Source of the DNA: an uncultured Bacteroidia bacterium
GTDB taxonomy: Bacteria > Bacteroidota > Bacteroidia > J057 > CALAJH01
Assembly: GCA_937922655.1 (NCBI GenBank)
Contig: CALAJH010000001.1
Span: 186,001-250,000 of the forward strand
Length of the DNA: 64,000 nucleotides
Reading direction: 5' to 3'
Shown here: in pieces, positions 44,748-54,150 of the stretch
How the letters are laid out: every line of letters starts with the position of its first letter
Numbering within the stretch: position 1 is the stretch's first letter
The notes under the pieces: generated by a model
The model's database searches: none
What the model was told of the DNA's origin: nothing
The model's input: only the letters and a program-made list of their open reading frames with translations
Translations under genes and position numbers: made by a program

Positions 44748-44821
44748 TAGCGAGAGAGGGACTCGAACCCTCGGCCTCAGCATTATGAGTGCTGCGCTCT
44801 AACCGGCTGAGCTATCTCGCC
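44748..44821 (-). tRNA. tRNA with CAT anticodon (elongator Met, or Ile2)
   Basis: On the - strand GGCGAGA pairs with TCTCGCT (one G-U), the D arm is AGCTCAGCCGGTTAGAGC, CAGCA/TGCTG encloses the loop CTCATAA with anticodon CAT, and the T arm is GAGGGTTCGAGTCCCTC. Length is 74 bases, with no encoded CCA. The acceptor suits elongator tRNA-Met; lysidine-modified tRNA-Ile with the same anticodon cannot be ruled out. Confidence 0.9.
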
Positions 44822-44860
44822 CCGTTTGCGTCGCAAATTTACGAAAATTATTTCCGCAAA

Positions 44861-46117
44861 CTATTCCGTACTCAATTTTTGCCGATGTACGCGAGCGCCA
44901 AAAATTGCTTCAACGACATAAACGCCTCGAAGCGTCTCAGGCAATGGAATTTGTGTCGGACCGTCGGCGTCAAAAGTTTTTTCCATCACCACCCGCCCCG
45001 TCAAGTCCAACAACCGAAACGTCGCCGGCCCAACTTCGGGTAAGGAAACGGTAACCGAACCCGATGCAGGGTTGGGGTATATCGATACGGGCGGCTGAAA
45101 TTCCATACCTTCACGTCCAAACAAGCTTATCGTTTGGTCGCCGACGATATTGTTCGAGGGTGTACATGAAACGTTGTTCACCCAACGACAAAGCCTTTGA
45201 CGAATAAAGTCGTAGGCTTGCGCGGCGCGAACGGCATTATAAGGATAGAGATGACCTTCGGTGGAAAAAGTCAATAAGTCGGCGCAAACGCCCACTTCGC
45301 GGGCGGCGTAAACGTAACGTCCCGAACCGTCCATGACCAACGGAGGTTGAACAATGCCGAACAGGGGCTCGTCGGTGTCGTAAGGAACGATGTCGTCCAA
45401 GGCGCCGTGCACGGCAATAACGGGCGCGTCGCCGGTTTCAATCCAGTCGCGACGGGCAACGGCGCCACTGTATGCTATAACGCCGGCCACTTTCCACGAC
45501 GCGGAAGCGTAATTGCCGGAGGCGCTGTTGATGCCTCCCATTTGATTCAAAATCTCGGGGTCGGCAATCTGGGCAAATTCTTCGGCCTTGTCCAAATACG
45601 CAAGGTGCAAACCCGTTACCGCTCCGGCCGAGTAACCCGCAAAATAGATTTTGTTGGGGTTGATTTTGAAATGCACGGCGCGTTTGCGCATAAACCGTAC
45701 GGCCCCCCGAGCGTCTTGCAACGCCCGTATCACCGCCCGAATCATATCTTCGGATTTTGTCGGCTCCAACGCCCCCAAACGATAGCCAATCGAAACGGTA
45801 ACATAACCTTTACGGGCAAAATAATTGCAAAAATCCACGGCCTCGGGCAAACGCTTGTCGCCGGCGACAAACGCGCCCCCATGCATATAAACAATGCAAG
45901 GACGATTGACGGCGTTGTCGAAAGCGGGAGTGTAGACGTCGAGTTCCAACCATTGAGGCAAACCCAAATAGTTGTTTGCCACGGCGTAAACCGCCGTGGT
46001 ACGGTTCACGACGGGAAACAAATCGGCCATGTACCGCGCGTTGGAAGCACATTGGGCCTTCAACGTTCCCGCCGCCGACAACCCAACGATAATTAGTGTA
46101 AACAAGTGTTTTTTCAT
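44861..46117 (-). CDS. Secreted alpha/beta-hydrolase (esterase) with T9SS sorting domain
   Basis: A 418-residue protein: signal peptide (AAGTLKAQ), an alpha/beta-hydrolase domain with YMHGGAFVAGDK (oxyanion loop, about 77-88), FAGYSAGAVTGLHLA (nucleophile Ser, about 158-172), and a likely Asp/His pair in GALDDIVPY and TEGHLYPY. The order resembles type B carboxylesterases and feruloyl-esterase-like lipases. The last 75 residues (VSIYPNPASGSVTVSL onward) are a type A T9SS sorting domain, so the enzyme acts outside the cell or on its surface. Substrate unknown. Confidence 0.85.
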   Translation of the reverse strand: MKKHLFTLIIVGLSAAGTLKAQCASNARYMADLFPVVNRTTAVYAVANNYLGLPQWLELDVYTPAFDNAVNRPCIVYMHGGAFVAGDKRLPEAVDFCNYFARKGYVTVSIGYRLGALEPTKSEDMIRAVIRALQDARGAVRFMRKRAVHFKINPNKIYFAGYSAGAVTGLHLAYLDKAEEFAQIADPEILNQMGGINSASGNYASASWKVAGVIAYSGAVARRDWIETGDAPVIAVHGALDDIVPYDTDEPLFGIVQPPLVMDGSGRYVYAAREVGVCADLLTFSTEGHLYPYNAVRAAQAYDFIRQRLCRWVNNVSCTPSNNIVGDQTISLFGREGMEFQPPVSIYPNPASGSVTVSLPEVGPATFRLLDLTGRVVMEKTFDADGPTQIPLPETLRGVYVVEAIFGARVHRQKLSTE

Positions 46118-46225
46118 GCAGCCGCTTGTTAAGGCTGTAAATTTAACGATAAAAAGAACGGAATTATAAACGCAAGACTTAACAAAATATTAAAATCAAA
46201 ACGCGCTTTTTTCCCGCCCCAAAAG

Positions 46226-46252
46226 CAAAAAGCCCGCACAAGGCGGGCTTTT
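46226..46252 (-). terminator. Rho-independent terminator of the cohesin-like operon
   Basis: AAAAGCCCGC and GCGGGCTTTT (46228-46237/46243-46252) form a ten-base perfect stem with loop ACAAG; five T residues follow on the - strand. It lies 22 bases past the stop of the 1696-residue gene. Confidence 0.8.
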
Positions 46253-46273
46253 CGACAAAGATTCGAGACCGAA

Positions 46274-49200
46274 TTATTCGAGGCTCATTTTGACGGTGCG
46301 CGTCATTTCACCCATACGGAACTCTACAATGTAAAGGCCGCGGACGTAATTGGAAACGCTGACGGGAACGACGTTCAAACCGCTTTCCACCGCAAATTGA
46401 TTCGCAAAAATCGTGCGCCCGGCAAGGTCAAGGACTTTTACCGAAGCCAAACCGGGATTTTCGGCGTCGAAGCGGATGGAGAATTCACCTTGGTTGGGGT
46501 TGGGGTAAACGCTCAGCACGGCGGGTTCGGCGTCGGCAAGTTTCGCGCCGCCCTGCGTTACGAAGAGCTGAGACGCCGGCCATGCCAACGTCGTGGCGCC
46601 GCAACGCGTGCGTACACGGTATTCGTACGCGGTATTCGGCAACAAACCGGAGATGGTTTGGGAAGTCGCGGGAGCCAAAACGTTTATCGACGTCCATACG
46701 CCCGTAACGTTGGCACGTTTGTATTGAACGTGGTAGTGCGTCGCTTGGCTGACGGGAGTCCAATTGACAACCGCGGAGGTCGAGGTAACGTTGGTAATCC
46801 AAAATTCGGGATTGACACAACCGACAAGTTGGCCGGAGGTCGTCGTAAACGTAATGGTAATACTGAAAGTCGAGGGCGTGCCGCCTTCGCAAAGCGTTTG
46901 CACCTGCGCCACATAACGCGAATTGGCTTGCAATCCCGTCAATACCAGGCTGTTGCTACCCGTGGTAATAATCGTCCAGTTGGCTTGCGTCAGCAAACGA
47001 TATTGCACGACATAATTAATGCCTTCGGCGACGGGGTTCCACGACAAGGTAACTTGGTTGGAGGACAAGTTGGAAACCTGTACGTTTTCCGGCGCGGGGC
47101 ATTGGTCGACCACTTCGAGGTTGTAGGCAAACGACTGCGAACAGCCTGCGGCGTCCGTAGCGGTGACAACGTACAAGCCGGCATAAAGGTTTTCAAAAAC
47201 GCCCGTCTCGTTCGACTCCGAACCAAGCGTATAAGTAAAGCCACCCACTCCGCCCGTAGCGGTCACGGAAATCGAACCGTTGTTTTGGGTGATGCTCGTA
47301 GGACCTTCGGCGGAAACCAAAGCGACGCTAATTGCGGCGCCGACCACCACTTCATAGCTTGCGGTATAGAAACAGCCGTTGGATTCACCGGAATAGGTGA
47401 CGACATGCGTTCCGGGGCCGGCCAATACGGGGCTGAATTCGTCGCCGTCCACTCCGGGGCCGCTGAAGGTACCGCCGGCCGGTTGTCCCGAAAGCGTGGT
47501 ACGCGCGCCGTTCGCACAGTAGAATGCGTTCAAACCAAAGACGGTAACAACGGGGTCCGCGGTAACTTCAATCGTTACGGACGTGGAATAGGTACACGGA
47601 CCGGAAACCCCCGAATAAGTGATGGTGTAGAGTCCCGTTTCGGAAGGGATAAACGTACCGTCCATGCCGACGGCCCCTTCGGGTTCGGAGGTAAACATAC
47701 CGCCGTCAATCGTCGCACCGAGTTGGATGTTCGAATTGGCCAAGCAAATCGCTTCGGGAGCGCCGGTAATCATGGGCATGGGTTGTTCGTAAACCGTAAC
47801 CCCGATTTCGTTGGAAATCAATATCGGGCATTCAAAGTAGGATACCGATACGGCGTAAACCCCCGAAGTTTCGACAACCAATTCGCTGCCAAAAATACCC
47901 AAAGGCTCGCCGTTCGCCCACCATTGAATAACCGCGCCATCGAGGTCGGTCATGGCGGAAAGAGTTACCGAACCGCCTTCACATATTTCCGTCGGGCCGC
48001 CGGCCGAAATCATAGCCACTTGCGGACAAAGCGGGAGGAGAGTGGTGAAGACCGTCGGGCAAGCGTCAAGCATGACTTGGTCGAAGTCTTGCGGGATGGC
48101 CATCGAATTGACGATGGTAAAGGGCGCCGACGTCGCGATGGACGGATTGGGATTGACACGGAAACGAATAGTGTATACCAATCCCGTTTCGGTAACGGAG
48201 GCGTCGGGCGGGGTCGCCGCAAGCATCACTTCCACCGAAGAGCCGTTGTCCATAGCCATAGCCGTGGCGTTGGGAATAAAGTCGCCGGCGGTCGCGCTGA
48301 CGAATTCAAGATAAGCGTTGTCGTAAGCAAGCGTGGCCGTGACGGCGTTAAACGCAACATTCGAACCCGTAACCACGATTTGTACGTCAAATTCGCTGTT
48401 CGGCTCGACTTCCGCCGGGGCATTGACGCAAATGCTTCCTTGCGGAACGAACTCTATCACCTCGATGGTAATTTCCGCCATGCCAAAGCAACCGTTGGCG
48501 TCTTCGCCGTAAACGCTAAAGGTCGTCGTTTCCTGCAAACCCACCGTATTGACCGTTTGACCGAACGCTTCAACCAATAGATTGTCGGGATACCATTCGT
48601 AGAAAACACCGCCCGAGGCCGTGAGTGTAACGCTTTGACCCGTGTAAACCGTCGTCGAAGAAGCGGAAACCTCAATTTGCGGAGCGGGATTGACAAAAAT
48701 CGTAAACTCTACGACCGACGAACATCCCAATTCGTTGTAGCCGATGACCGAATAGGTTGTCGTTTCGGTGGGATAAAAGAATGTAAAGTCGCCTTCTTCA
48801 CCATTCGACCACAGATAGAAATCGGCGCCAATCGCTCCCACTCCGGCTATATCACCCACGCAAACAACGCCCGGCGAAAAGACTTCGATTTCGGGATTTG
48901 CCGCGACGTTGATGGTTACTTCCTCGATGTCAAGACAGCCAATTTCGTTCTGACCGTAAACGACGTAAGTCGTGGATTCGTTGGGAGAGACGGTGATTTC
49001 ACTGCCTTCGGCCATCATTTCGCCAAAAATCCAGAGATAAGAGGCTCCGGGTTCGGCGCCAACCGCCGTCAGCGTTACGCTTTCGCCTTGACAAATGGTG
49101 TTGTCTTGGTCGGAAGAAAGAATTTGTACATCGGGGTCGGGATAAACCGTTACAATCGTCGAGGCTAGCCCAAAACATCCATTGGCATCGATACCAACGA

Positions 49201-51364
49201 CGGTATATTCATACGTTCCGGGTTCGGCGGGATAGTCGACAATAAATTCACCTTCCGTGGTAACAATATCGCCACCCCAATCGTATATGCCATTTTCACC
49301 GGCGCCCGTGGCGGACAAAATCACGCCCAAGCTAAGGCAGGTTTCGGGAGTAAGGTTAATGATGGAAATTTCGGGATTAGGCAACACCGTAACTTCAAGA
49401 CCAGAAGATACAATGGCGTCGCAACCGTCTTTCAAAACTTGTAGATAATAAACACCCGCGGCGGTGGCGGTATAAGAGGCGCCGGTGGCTCCGTTAATGG
49501 TCGTCAAACCATTGCCGACATCGACCCACCATTGGAAAGAAGCGCCCGCATCATCGGTGACGGCAAACAAATCAACGGAACCTCCGTTGCAGAACGAGCT
49601 TTCGCCTTGATAAGCAATCTCGGCCAAAGAGGGACAAGTACCTTCCCCAACAAAAACGATGGTAAAGCAATCGGTGCCTTGGCATCCGTTGGCGTCGGTA
49701 CCCGTTACACAAATCGTAACTTCGCCCGGTTCGTCGGACATGCCCGTAATCGTTTCTCCTTCTTGGCCCGTAGACCAAACATAGCTCACGGCCCCGGAAG
49801 CGGTGAATTCAACTTCTTGTCCGACCAATGCGGTCGTCGGGCCGTTTATCGTTACGGTAGGGTTCGGATTGACGGTAACCGTCACCGTGGCGCCGCTACT
49901 GCAACCGTTGGCGTCCGTACCGACGACCGTAAAAGTGGCGGTAGCTTCGAGGGTAACGTCCACTTCGGAACCTTCGACAAACTCTACACCGTCCGTCCAT
50001 ACAAAATCGACGTTGCCGACGGCGGTAAGCGTCGTCGTGCCTCCGGCGCAAATCACGGACGGCTCGGCAAAGGCGGAGAATTCAGGCAACGGATTGACAA
50101 TCACTTCGATGCCGTTGGTAATCAAATCATCGCAACCTTCTTTAATCACTTGCAAGACGTAAACGTTGGAAGCGGTGGCTTCATAAGTCGGGGACGTGGC
50201 TCCCGGAATGGGGGTAAGGCCGCCGCCGGCCGTCCACCACTGATAGCTTGCGCCCTCGGAATTGATTATTTCGCCCACCAAAATCACGCTTCCGCCTTCG
50301 CAGAAAGTCGTCGGCCCTGTGGCAAAAATCGCGCCCTCGGGGCATTCGGTCACAGGGATGTCGATGGTAATGTAGGTCGTACCGCAGGTATTGTTAAGGT
50401 CGGTGTAGTTGGCGTCAAGGGTCGTTCCGGACGTAGCCTCGCCGTCGGTTACAATGAACATATCGGCGACGGTCGTAGAAGTCGGGTTGGGATTGACTTG
50501 GAAAACAATGGTAAAGAGTACGCCGCCGGGGCCGTTGCCGGAATTTTCACCCGAAATCAACACGTCCACTATACCTAAAGCGTCGTTGATGGTCGGAGGA
50601 ACTTCTTCGAAGTCGGAGATATACTCGTCCGAACGGGTAACCGACAAAGCGTTTAGGTAGATGGTGTTGTAGCGGATTTGGACGGCGATGGAGGAAAAGT
50701 CGCGGTCGGCGTTGTCGATGCGGACGGTAGCCGTAAAACTTTCACCCGCGCCAACCGTCGAAGGAGCAAGAATACACAGCTCGTTGACTTGGAGAACGTT
50801 GCAGTTTCCGCCAATACAGGTTTCGTCACCTTGTGCGTCAAGGAACAATTGCTGTTGTGATTCGCCGACGATTTGGACGGCCTCAGCGTTGGAGAGCGCA
50901 ATGAACGACGTGGTTTGCAAAGGCGCGGAGGCTTTACAGCGCAATTGAAGATTGAAAGCCAAACCCGTGGCTACGGGCACAGGGTTCGGATTTCCACCGA
51001 TGCCTTGACGACCGACCAAAAGTTGAATCAGGCCAGAGGAGTTCACGGGCCCCATTGACGGACCGGACGGCACGTTAATATAGCTGATATTGTTGGTGCC
51101 GCCGTCGAAAAAGCCGCCGCCCAACTGGATAACCGTGCTTTTCGTGTTGGAAGTTATCTCGAAATGATTAGGGTCGAAGGTGATGTCCACCCGAATCGCG
51201 TTCAGATTCTCGATGGTGCCATTGAGGACGACGGGAACCAAAAAGGTTTCGCCCGGATTGACCACGGCGGGCGCATCGGCGATATATGCCAGTTGTGCCC
51301 GGCTTAACGCTCCCGTACAACAAAATACAAAGAGGCTAAGCCATAAACATAGAAATTTTCTCAT
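46274..51364 (-). CDS. 1696-residue secreted protein with three cohesin-like modules, PKD/SprB/Fn3 repeats and T9SS sorting domain
   Basis: After the signal peptide (about 1-24) come three cohesin-like beta-sandwich modules: about 25-193 (VNPGETFLVPVVLNG, IRVDITFDPNHFEI), 194-333 (VGAGESFTATVRI, AVQIRYNTIYLNAL), and about 975-1115 (PAEVEPNSEFDVQIVVTG, TATLAYDNAYLEFV). PKD/Ig-like repeats with a GC and TTTxxVxG signature lie between and after them, then a SprB-like repeat (VTATGGVGGFTYTLG), two Fn3 domains and a type A T9SS sorting domain (LSVYPNPNQGEFSIRF). The shape recalls a scaffoldin: several cohesin-like modules on a surface anchor. Ligand binding is not shown. It follows the 275-residue cohesin/dockerin-like gene by 37 bases. 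Confidence 0.82.
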   Translation of the reverse strand: MRKFLCLWLSLFVFCCTGALSRAQLAYIADAPAVVNPGETFLVPVVLNGTIENLNAIRVDITFDPNHFEITSNTKSTVIQLGGGFFDGGTNNISYINVPSGPSMGPVNSSGLIQLLVGRQGIGGNPNPVPVATGLAFNLQLRCKASAPLQTTSFIALSNAEAVQIVGESQQQLFLDAQGDETCIGGNCNVLQVNELCILAPSTVGAGESFTATVRIDNADRDFSSIAVQIRYNTIYLNALSVTRSDEYISDFEEVPPTINDALGIVDVLISGENSGNGPGGVLFTIVFQVNPNPTSTTVADMFIVTDGEATSGTTLDANYTDLNNTCGTTYITIDIPVTECPEGAIFATGPTTFCEGGSVILVGEIINSEGASYQWWTAGGGLTPIPGATSPTYEATASNVYVLQVIKEGCDDLITNGIEVIVNPLPEFSAFAEPSVICAGGTTTLTAVGNVDFVWTDGVEFVEGSEVDVTLEATATFTVVGTDANGCSSGATVTVTVNPNPTVTINGPTTALVGQEVEFTASGAVSYVWSTGQEGETITGMSDEPGEVTICVTGTDANGCQGTDCFTIVFVGEGTCPSLAEIAYQGESSFCNGGSVDLFAVTDDAGASFQWWVDVGNGLTTINGATGASYTATAAGVYYLQVLKDGCDAIVSSGLEVTVLPNPEISIINLTPETCLSLGVILSATGAGENGIYDWGGDIVTTEGEFIVDYPAEPGTYEYTVVGIDANGCFGLASTIVTVYPDPDVQILSSDQDNTICQGESVTLTAVGAEPGASYLWIFGEMMAEGSEITVSPNESTTYVVYGQNEIGCLDIEEVTINVAANPEIEVFSPGVVCVGDIAGVGAIGADFYLWSNGEEGDFTFFYPTETTTYSVIGYNELGCSSVVEFTIFVNPAPQIEVSASSTTVYTGQSVTLTASGGVFYEWYPDNLLVEAFGQTVNTVGLQETTTFSVYGEDANGCFGMAEITIEVIEFVPQGSICVNAPAEVEPNSEFDVQIVVTGSNVAFNAVTATLAYDNAYLEFVSATAGDFIPNATAMAMDNGSSVEVMLAATPPDASVTETGLVYTIRFRVNPNPSIATSAPFTIVNSMAIPQDFDQVMLDACPTVFTTLLPLCPQVAMISAGGPTEICEGGSVTLSAMTDLDGAVIQWWANGEPLGIFGSELVVETSGVYAVSVSYFECPILISNEIGVTVYEQPMPMITGAPEAICLANSNIQLGATIDGGMFTSEPEGAVGMDGTFIPSETGLYTITYSGVSGPCTYSTSVTIEVTADPVVTVFGLNAFYCANGARTTLSGQPAGGTFSGPGVDGDEFSPVLAGPGTHVVTYSGESNGCFYTASYEVVVGAAISVALVSAEGPTSITQNNGSISVTATGGVGGFTYTLGSESNETGVFENLYAGLYVVTATDAAGCSQSFAYNLEVVDQCPAPENVQVSNLSSNQVTLSWNPVAEGINYVVQYRLLTQANWTIITTGSNSLVLTGLQANSRYVAQVQTLCEGGTPSTFSITITFTTTSGQLVGCVNPEFWITNVTSTSAVVNWTPVSQATHYHVQYKRANVTGVWTSINVLAPATSQTISGLLPNTAYEYRVRTRCGATTLAWPASQLFVTQGGAKLADAEPAVLSVYPNPNQGEFSIRFDAENPGLASVKVLDLAGRTIFANQFAVESGLNVVPVSVSNYVRGLYIVEFRMGEMTRTVKMSLE

Positions 51365-51401
51365 CTTGTTAAATTATATATCGATGACTTGGTATTCAAT
51401 T

Positions 51402-52229
51402 TTAGTGGGTTAAACCAAAGTTTTGGAGCACGGCGATAATATCGGCGGCACTGATTTGACCGTCGCCGTTACAATCCAAATAGCGGTTGTTTACGCCAAG
51501 AGTCGAGGTTGCCCACGGCGCGGGCGCGATTTTTGCCGACCATGTTACGCCTTGTTGGTCGCCGGCACGAGCGTTGCCCAAAACGCCGGGGTTTTGTCCC
51601 GCCAAAAGCAAAGAATAATCCAAAGCGTTGACTACGCCGTCGTTGTTGGCGTCGCCGGGCCATACGTAATCGACGCCCGAGGAGACGGTCAAATCTTGAC
51701 TGTCGCCGGTGAGATTGACTTCGTAAAAAAGATTGTCGATGTAGCGGACGTTGGATACGGAAACGGCGCCCACGGAACCGTTTGTCGCGTCGTCACGGAC
51801 TTTGAGCGTAAACGTACCCACAAGCCCGTTTACCGAGGCGAGGGCGTTGCCCAAAACGGCAAGGTTGAAAACGGCGGTACCCGAAGCGAGCGCGGAACCG
51901 TCGTAGTCTTCGTAAAATCCCGGGGTTGTGGCCGAACCGCCCGAACCCGTACCGCTGTTCACCGCACCCAATATCGAACCGGAATAATCGCGCACCAACG
52001 TTCCCCCCGTTCCCGTAACCTCGAATACCGAAGGGTCGAATTGAAAGGTAAACGACAATCCGCGGAAATTGGAAATAGGCCCGTTAAGGGTGATGGGAAC
52101 GTTGACGACCGTCCCCGGGGCCGCGTCGTTGGGCAGGTCTATGGCCAACTGCGCCCGGCTTTGAGATGCGCTCAAGCCTACAAAGGCCAACGCAACCCAT
52201 GCAAATAGAACTAAGCGTAAATGCCTCAT
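51402..52229 (-). CDS. Small secreted cohesin-like plus dockerin-like protein
   Basis: From ATG 52229, 275 residues: signal peptide (about 1-27, SQSRAQ); a cohesin-like module (about 28-180; PGTVVNVPITLNG, LSFTFQFDPSVFEVTG); then an 88-residue tail with two EF-hand-like loops, WPGDANNDGVVNALDYSLLL and DCNGDGQISAADIIAVLQNF, ending GLTH. The tail matches that of the M43 protease at 18747-20834 in both loops, the GNAR and W..APAPW spacer and the GLT end. Long spacing between the loops (about 45 residues) differs from classical dockerins. First gene of a two-gene operon with the 1696-residue protein. Confidence 0.8.
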   Translation of the reverse strand: MRHLRLVLFAWVALAFVGLSASQSRAQLAIDLPNDAAPGTVVNVPITLNGPISNFRGLSFTFQFDPSVFEVTGTGGTLVRDYSGSILGAVNSGTGSGGSATTPGFYEDYDGSALASGTAVFNLAVLGNALASVNGLVGTFTLKVRDDATNGSVGAVSVSNVRYIDNLFYEVNLTGDSQDLTVSSGVDYVWPGDANNDGVVNALDYSLLLAGQNPGVLGNARAGDQQGVTWSAKIAPAPWATSTLGVNNRYLDCNGDGQISAADIIAVLQNFGLTH

Positions 52230-52347
52230 ATTTGAATAACTATTGTCTATTGTATCTAAAATAATTGAGCGGTTTCGACGTTTGGTCGAAATTCGGGTAA
52301 ATTTAGGCAATTTCCAATTACCAAAACCCAAACAACGACGAAACGAT

Positions 52348-52923
52348 TTATTTTTTCGACGAATCTTGTTTTTGGGGGCGTGCAAGCACCGCCCAGTGGC
52401 CGTCAATCGGCTTAAGCCATGCCTCGTCCGTCGCCCCGTTTCGATAGGTTTCCATCAAGCGCCGGGTTTCGGCTTCCGTTGTGTCAAAAAACGGAAAATA
52501 GGCGAGCATGACGTCGTAAGGCTCGTTGTGGAATAAATCGAAAAGAAAGCAAACGGCCCGAGGCGAAGCGTTCATTCGCAAGCGTGCCACGTCGATGGCA
52601 AACATCAACTGCTCAAACTCCGTTTCCCGAGGACGCAAAGAGTCGGTTACGTCCGGACTTGCCGCGCGGTATTCGATTTTTCTCGACTTCTCAAAATTTT
52701 CTATTTCCAACGGAAGGCCCAAGGGATTCACCCGCCCCGTCATCGCCACCAACTTTTCCAACTCGGCACGATTCCATTTCAGCCGCTTTTCGTGATACTT
52801 GACCACGCGGGGAACACTGCTTTTGTAATATTGATATATCGAAAAGGGAATAACCAGCCCCAATACGGCCAGTATCGAGAGCGCCAGCAACAGGTGCTTA
52901 AAAGTAAAACTGTTTTTTTTCAT
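52348..52923 (-). CDS. Membrane-anchored hypothetical protein
   Basis: A 191-residue protein with one N-terminal membrane segment (about 10-30, LLLALSILAVLGLVIPFSIY) and a mostly helical, charged periplasmic part. No catalytic motif or family was recognised. It ends DSSKK. The gene stands alone, 119 bases before the cohesin/dockerin-like gene and convergent to nothing, so context says little. Confidence 0.65.
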   Translation of the reverse strand: MKKNSFTFKHLLLALSILAVLGLVIPFSIYQYYKSSVPRVVKYHEKRLKWNRAELEKLVAMTGRVNPLGLPLEIENFEKSRKIEYRAASPDVTDSLRPRETEFEQLMFAIDVARLRMNASPRAVCFLFDLFHNEPYDVMLAYFPFFDTTEAETRRLMETYRNGATDEAWLKPIDGHWAVLARPQKQDSSKK

Positions 52924-53013
52924 ACTTTTATTTTCCCCGTTGCAAAATTATTATTTTTAACGTCGATTTGCAATGCTTTATGGAATTTTTGTCAAAACAC
53001 TATTGCCACGCGC

Positions 53014-53046
53014 CTAAAAAAATACGGGGGCATGATTCGCCCCCGT
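53014..53046 (-). terminator. Rho-independent terminator of hemS
   Basis: ACGGGGGC (53024-53031) and GCCCCCGT (53039-53046) pair perfectly around a seven-base loop; on the - strand the stem is followed by TATTTTTTT. It lies 18 bases past the hemS stop. Confidence 0.8.
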
Positions 53047-53064
53047 CCCCGATTGTTGGCAAGT

Positions 53065-54138
53065 TTATGCGTAGGTGAGCTTGGGAATGAACGAGTTGGC
53101 GATATCCCGCCATGCGGCAAGTTCGGGCAAACCGGGCTTGCGTTTTCCGAAGAGTTGAACGACGAGATTGCGGTTGGCGTCGTAGACTTCCAAGCCCGTA
53201 ACCGTTCCGTCCACCGTCGGTTTTTGCACCCAATAGATTTGGTCGAGCAGATCCTCGCGCACGTGAAGGTTGAAAATTTCATCCAAGACGTTGTACCAAG
53301 GTTTTCCCCCCTGTTCCATGGAAAAGGTTTTGTGGATGTGGCCCGAATAAATTTGAATCACTCCCGGACTGCCGACAAAGACCATTATCGGCGTTTGGGT
53401 TTGCCGTGCGGCTTCCATCACCTTGACGAAAGCGTCTTTTTCCACCGGCCAAGCAAAGCGTTCCCTCGCCGCTTCAAGCGCCTGCAAACGACCGAAGCCA
53501 AAGCGACGCAAGAGCATGAAAAAGTCGTGGGTGTCTTTGAGATGGGCCCAAGCATCCAAAAAACCGTCCACGTCGAGTTCGGAAAGCGGTTTTTCAACGG
53601 CGGGAGCGGGCGCAGGCGAAACGCACTGGAATACGCCTTGGTCCTCCGAACGAAAATCGGCCTTGATTTTTTCGTAACCCTCCGGGATTTCGGGATAAAC
53701 TTTATGAACCGCCGTACCGTCGACGTCGAAAAACTGCAAACTCCTACGGACGGCTCCATCCTTGCCCGCCTCTTCGAGGGCAAAACCATAATGCCAACGG
53801 TTCATGAACAAACGCAAATCGATGAGTTCGTCCACGATTTGACCCACGCCATGTTCAAAAAACGCCGCTTTGCGATATTCGCCTTTAATTTCGGTAACGA
53901 CGGCCTCGTTGCGGGTGAGGGCCATACACCTGCCCAATTCGGGCAGGCGCAAAACGACCTCTTTCCAGTCGCCGGCAAGGCGCGTGGCGTTCTCGCCGCA
54001 TTTAAGCGCGACCAATTGCGCCTCCGAAACCCCGTACCGAAGGGCAAAATCACGTATGCGAACGTTCGGTTGTTGTTGGGAGTCGTAGAGCCAACGAGCC
54101 TTCAATTCCAGCGCATCGGCCAACGTTTCGTATTTCAT
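53065..54138 (-). CDS. hemS: HemS/HmuS-type haem-handling protein
   Basis: A 357-residue cytosolic protein of two similar HemS domains (about 20-170 and 190-350). ALRYGVSEAQLVALKCG, LPELGRCMALTRNEAVV and the repeated HKVYPE/HKTFSM-type segments fit. GHIHKTF holds a conserved His near the haem pocket. Family members bind haem after import, and some release iron from it. No haem transporter genes are adjacent; the DegT gene upstream ends 12 bases before and may share its transcript. Confidence 0.88.
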   Translation of the reverse strand: MKYETLADALELKARWLYDSQQQPNVRIRDFALRYGVSEAQLVALKCGENATRLAGDWKEVVLRLPELGRCMALTRNEAVVTEIKGEYRKAAFFEHGVGQIVDELIDLRLFMNRWHYGFALEEAGKDGAVRRSLQFFDVDGTAVHKVYPEIPEGYEKIKADFRSEDQGVFQCVSPAPAPAVEKPLSELDVDGFLDAWAHLKDTHDFFMLLRRFGFGRLQALEAARERFAWPVEKDAFVKVMEAARQTQTPIMVFVGSPGVIQIYSGHIHKTFSMEQGGKPWYNVLDEIFNLHVREDLLDQIYWVQKPTVDGTVTGLEVYDANRNLVVQLFGKRKPGLPELAAWRDIANSFIPKLTYA

Positions 54139-54150
54139 TGTGTGTTCGGA

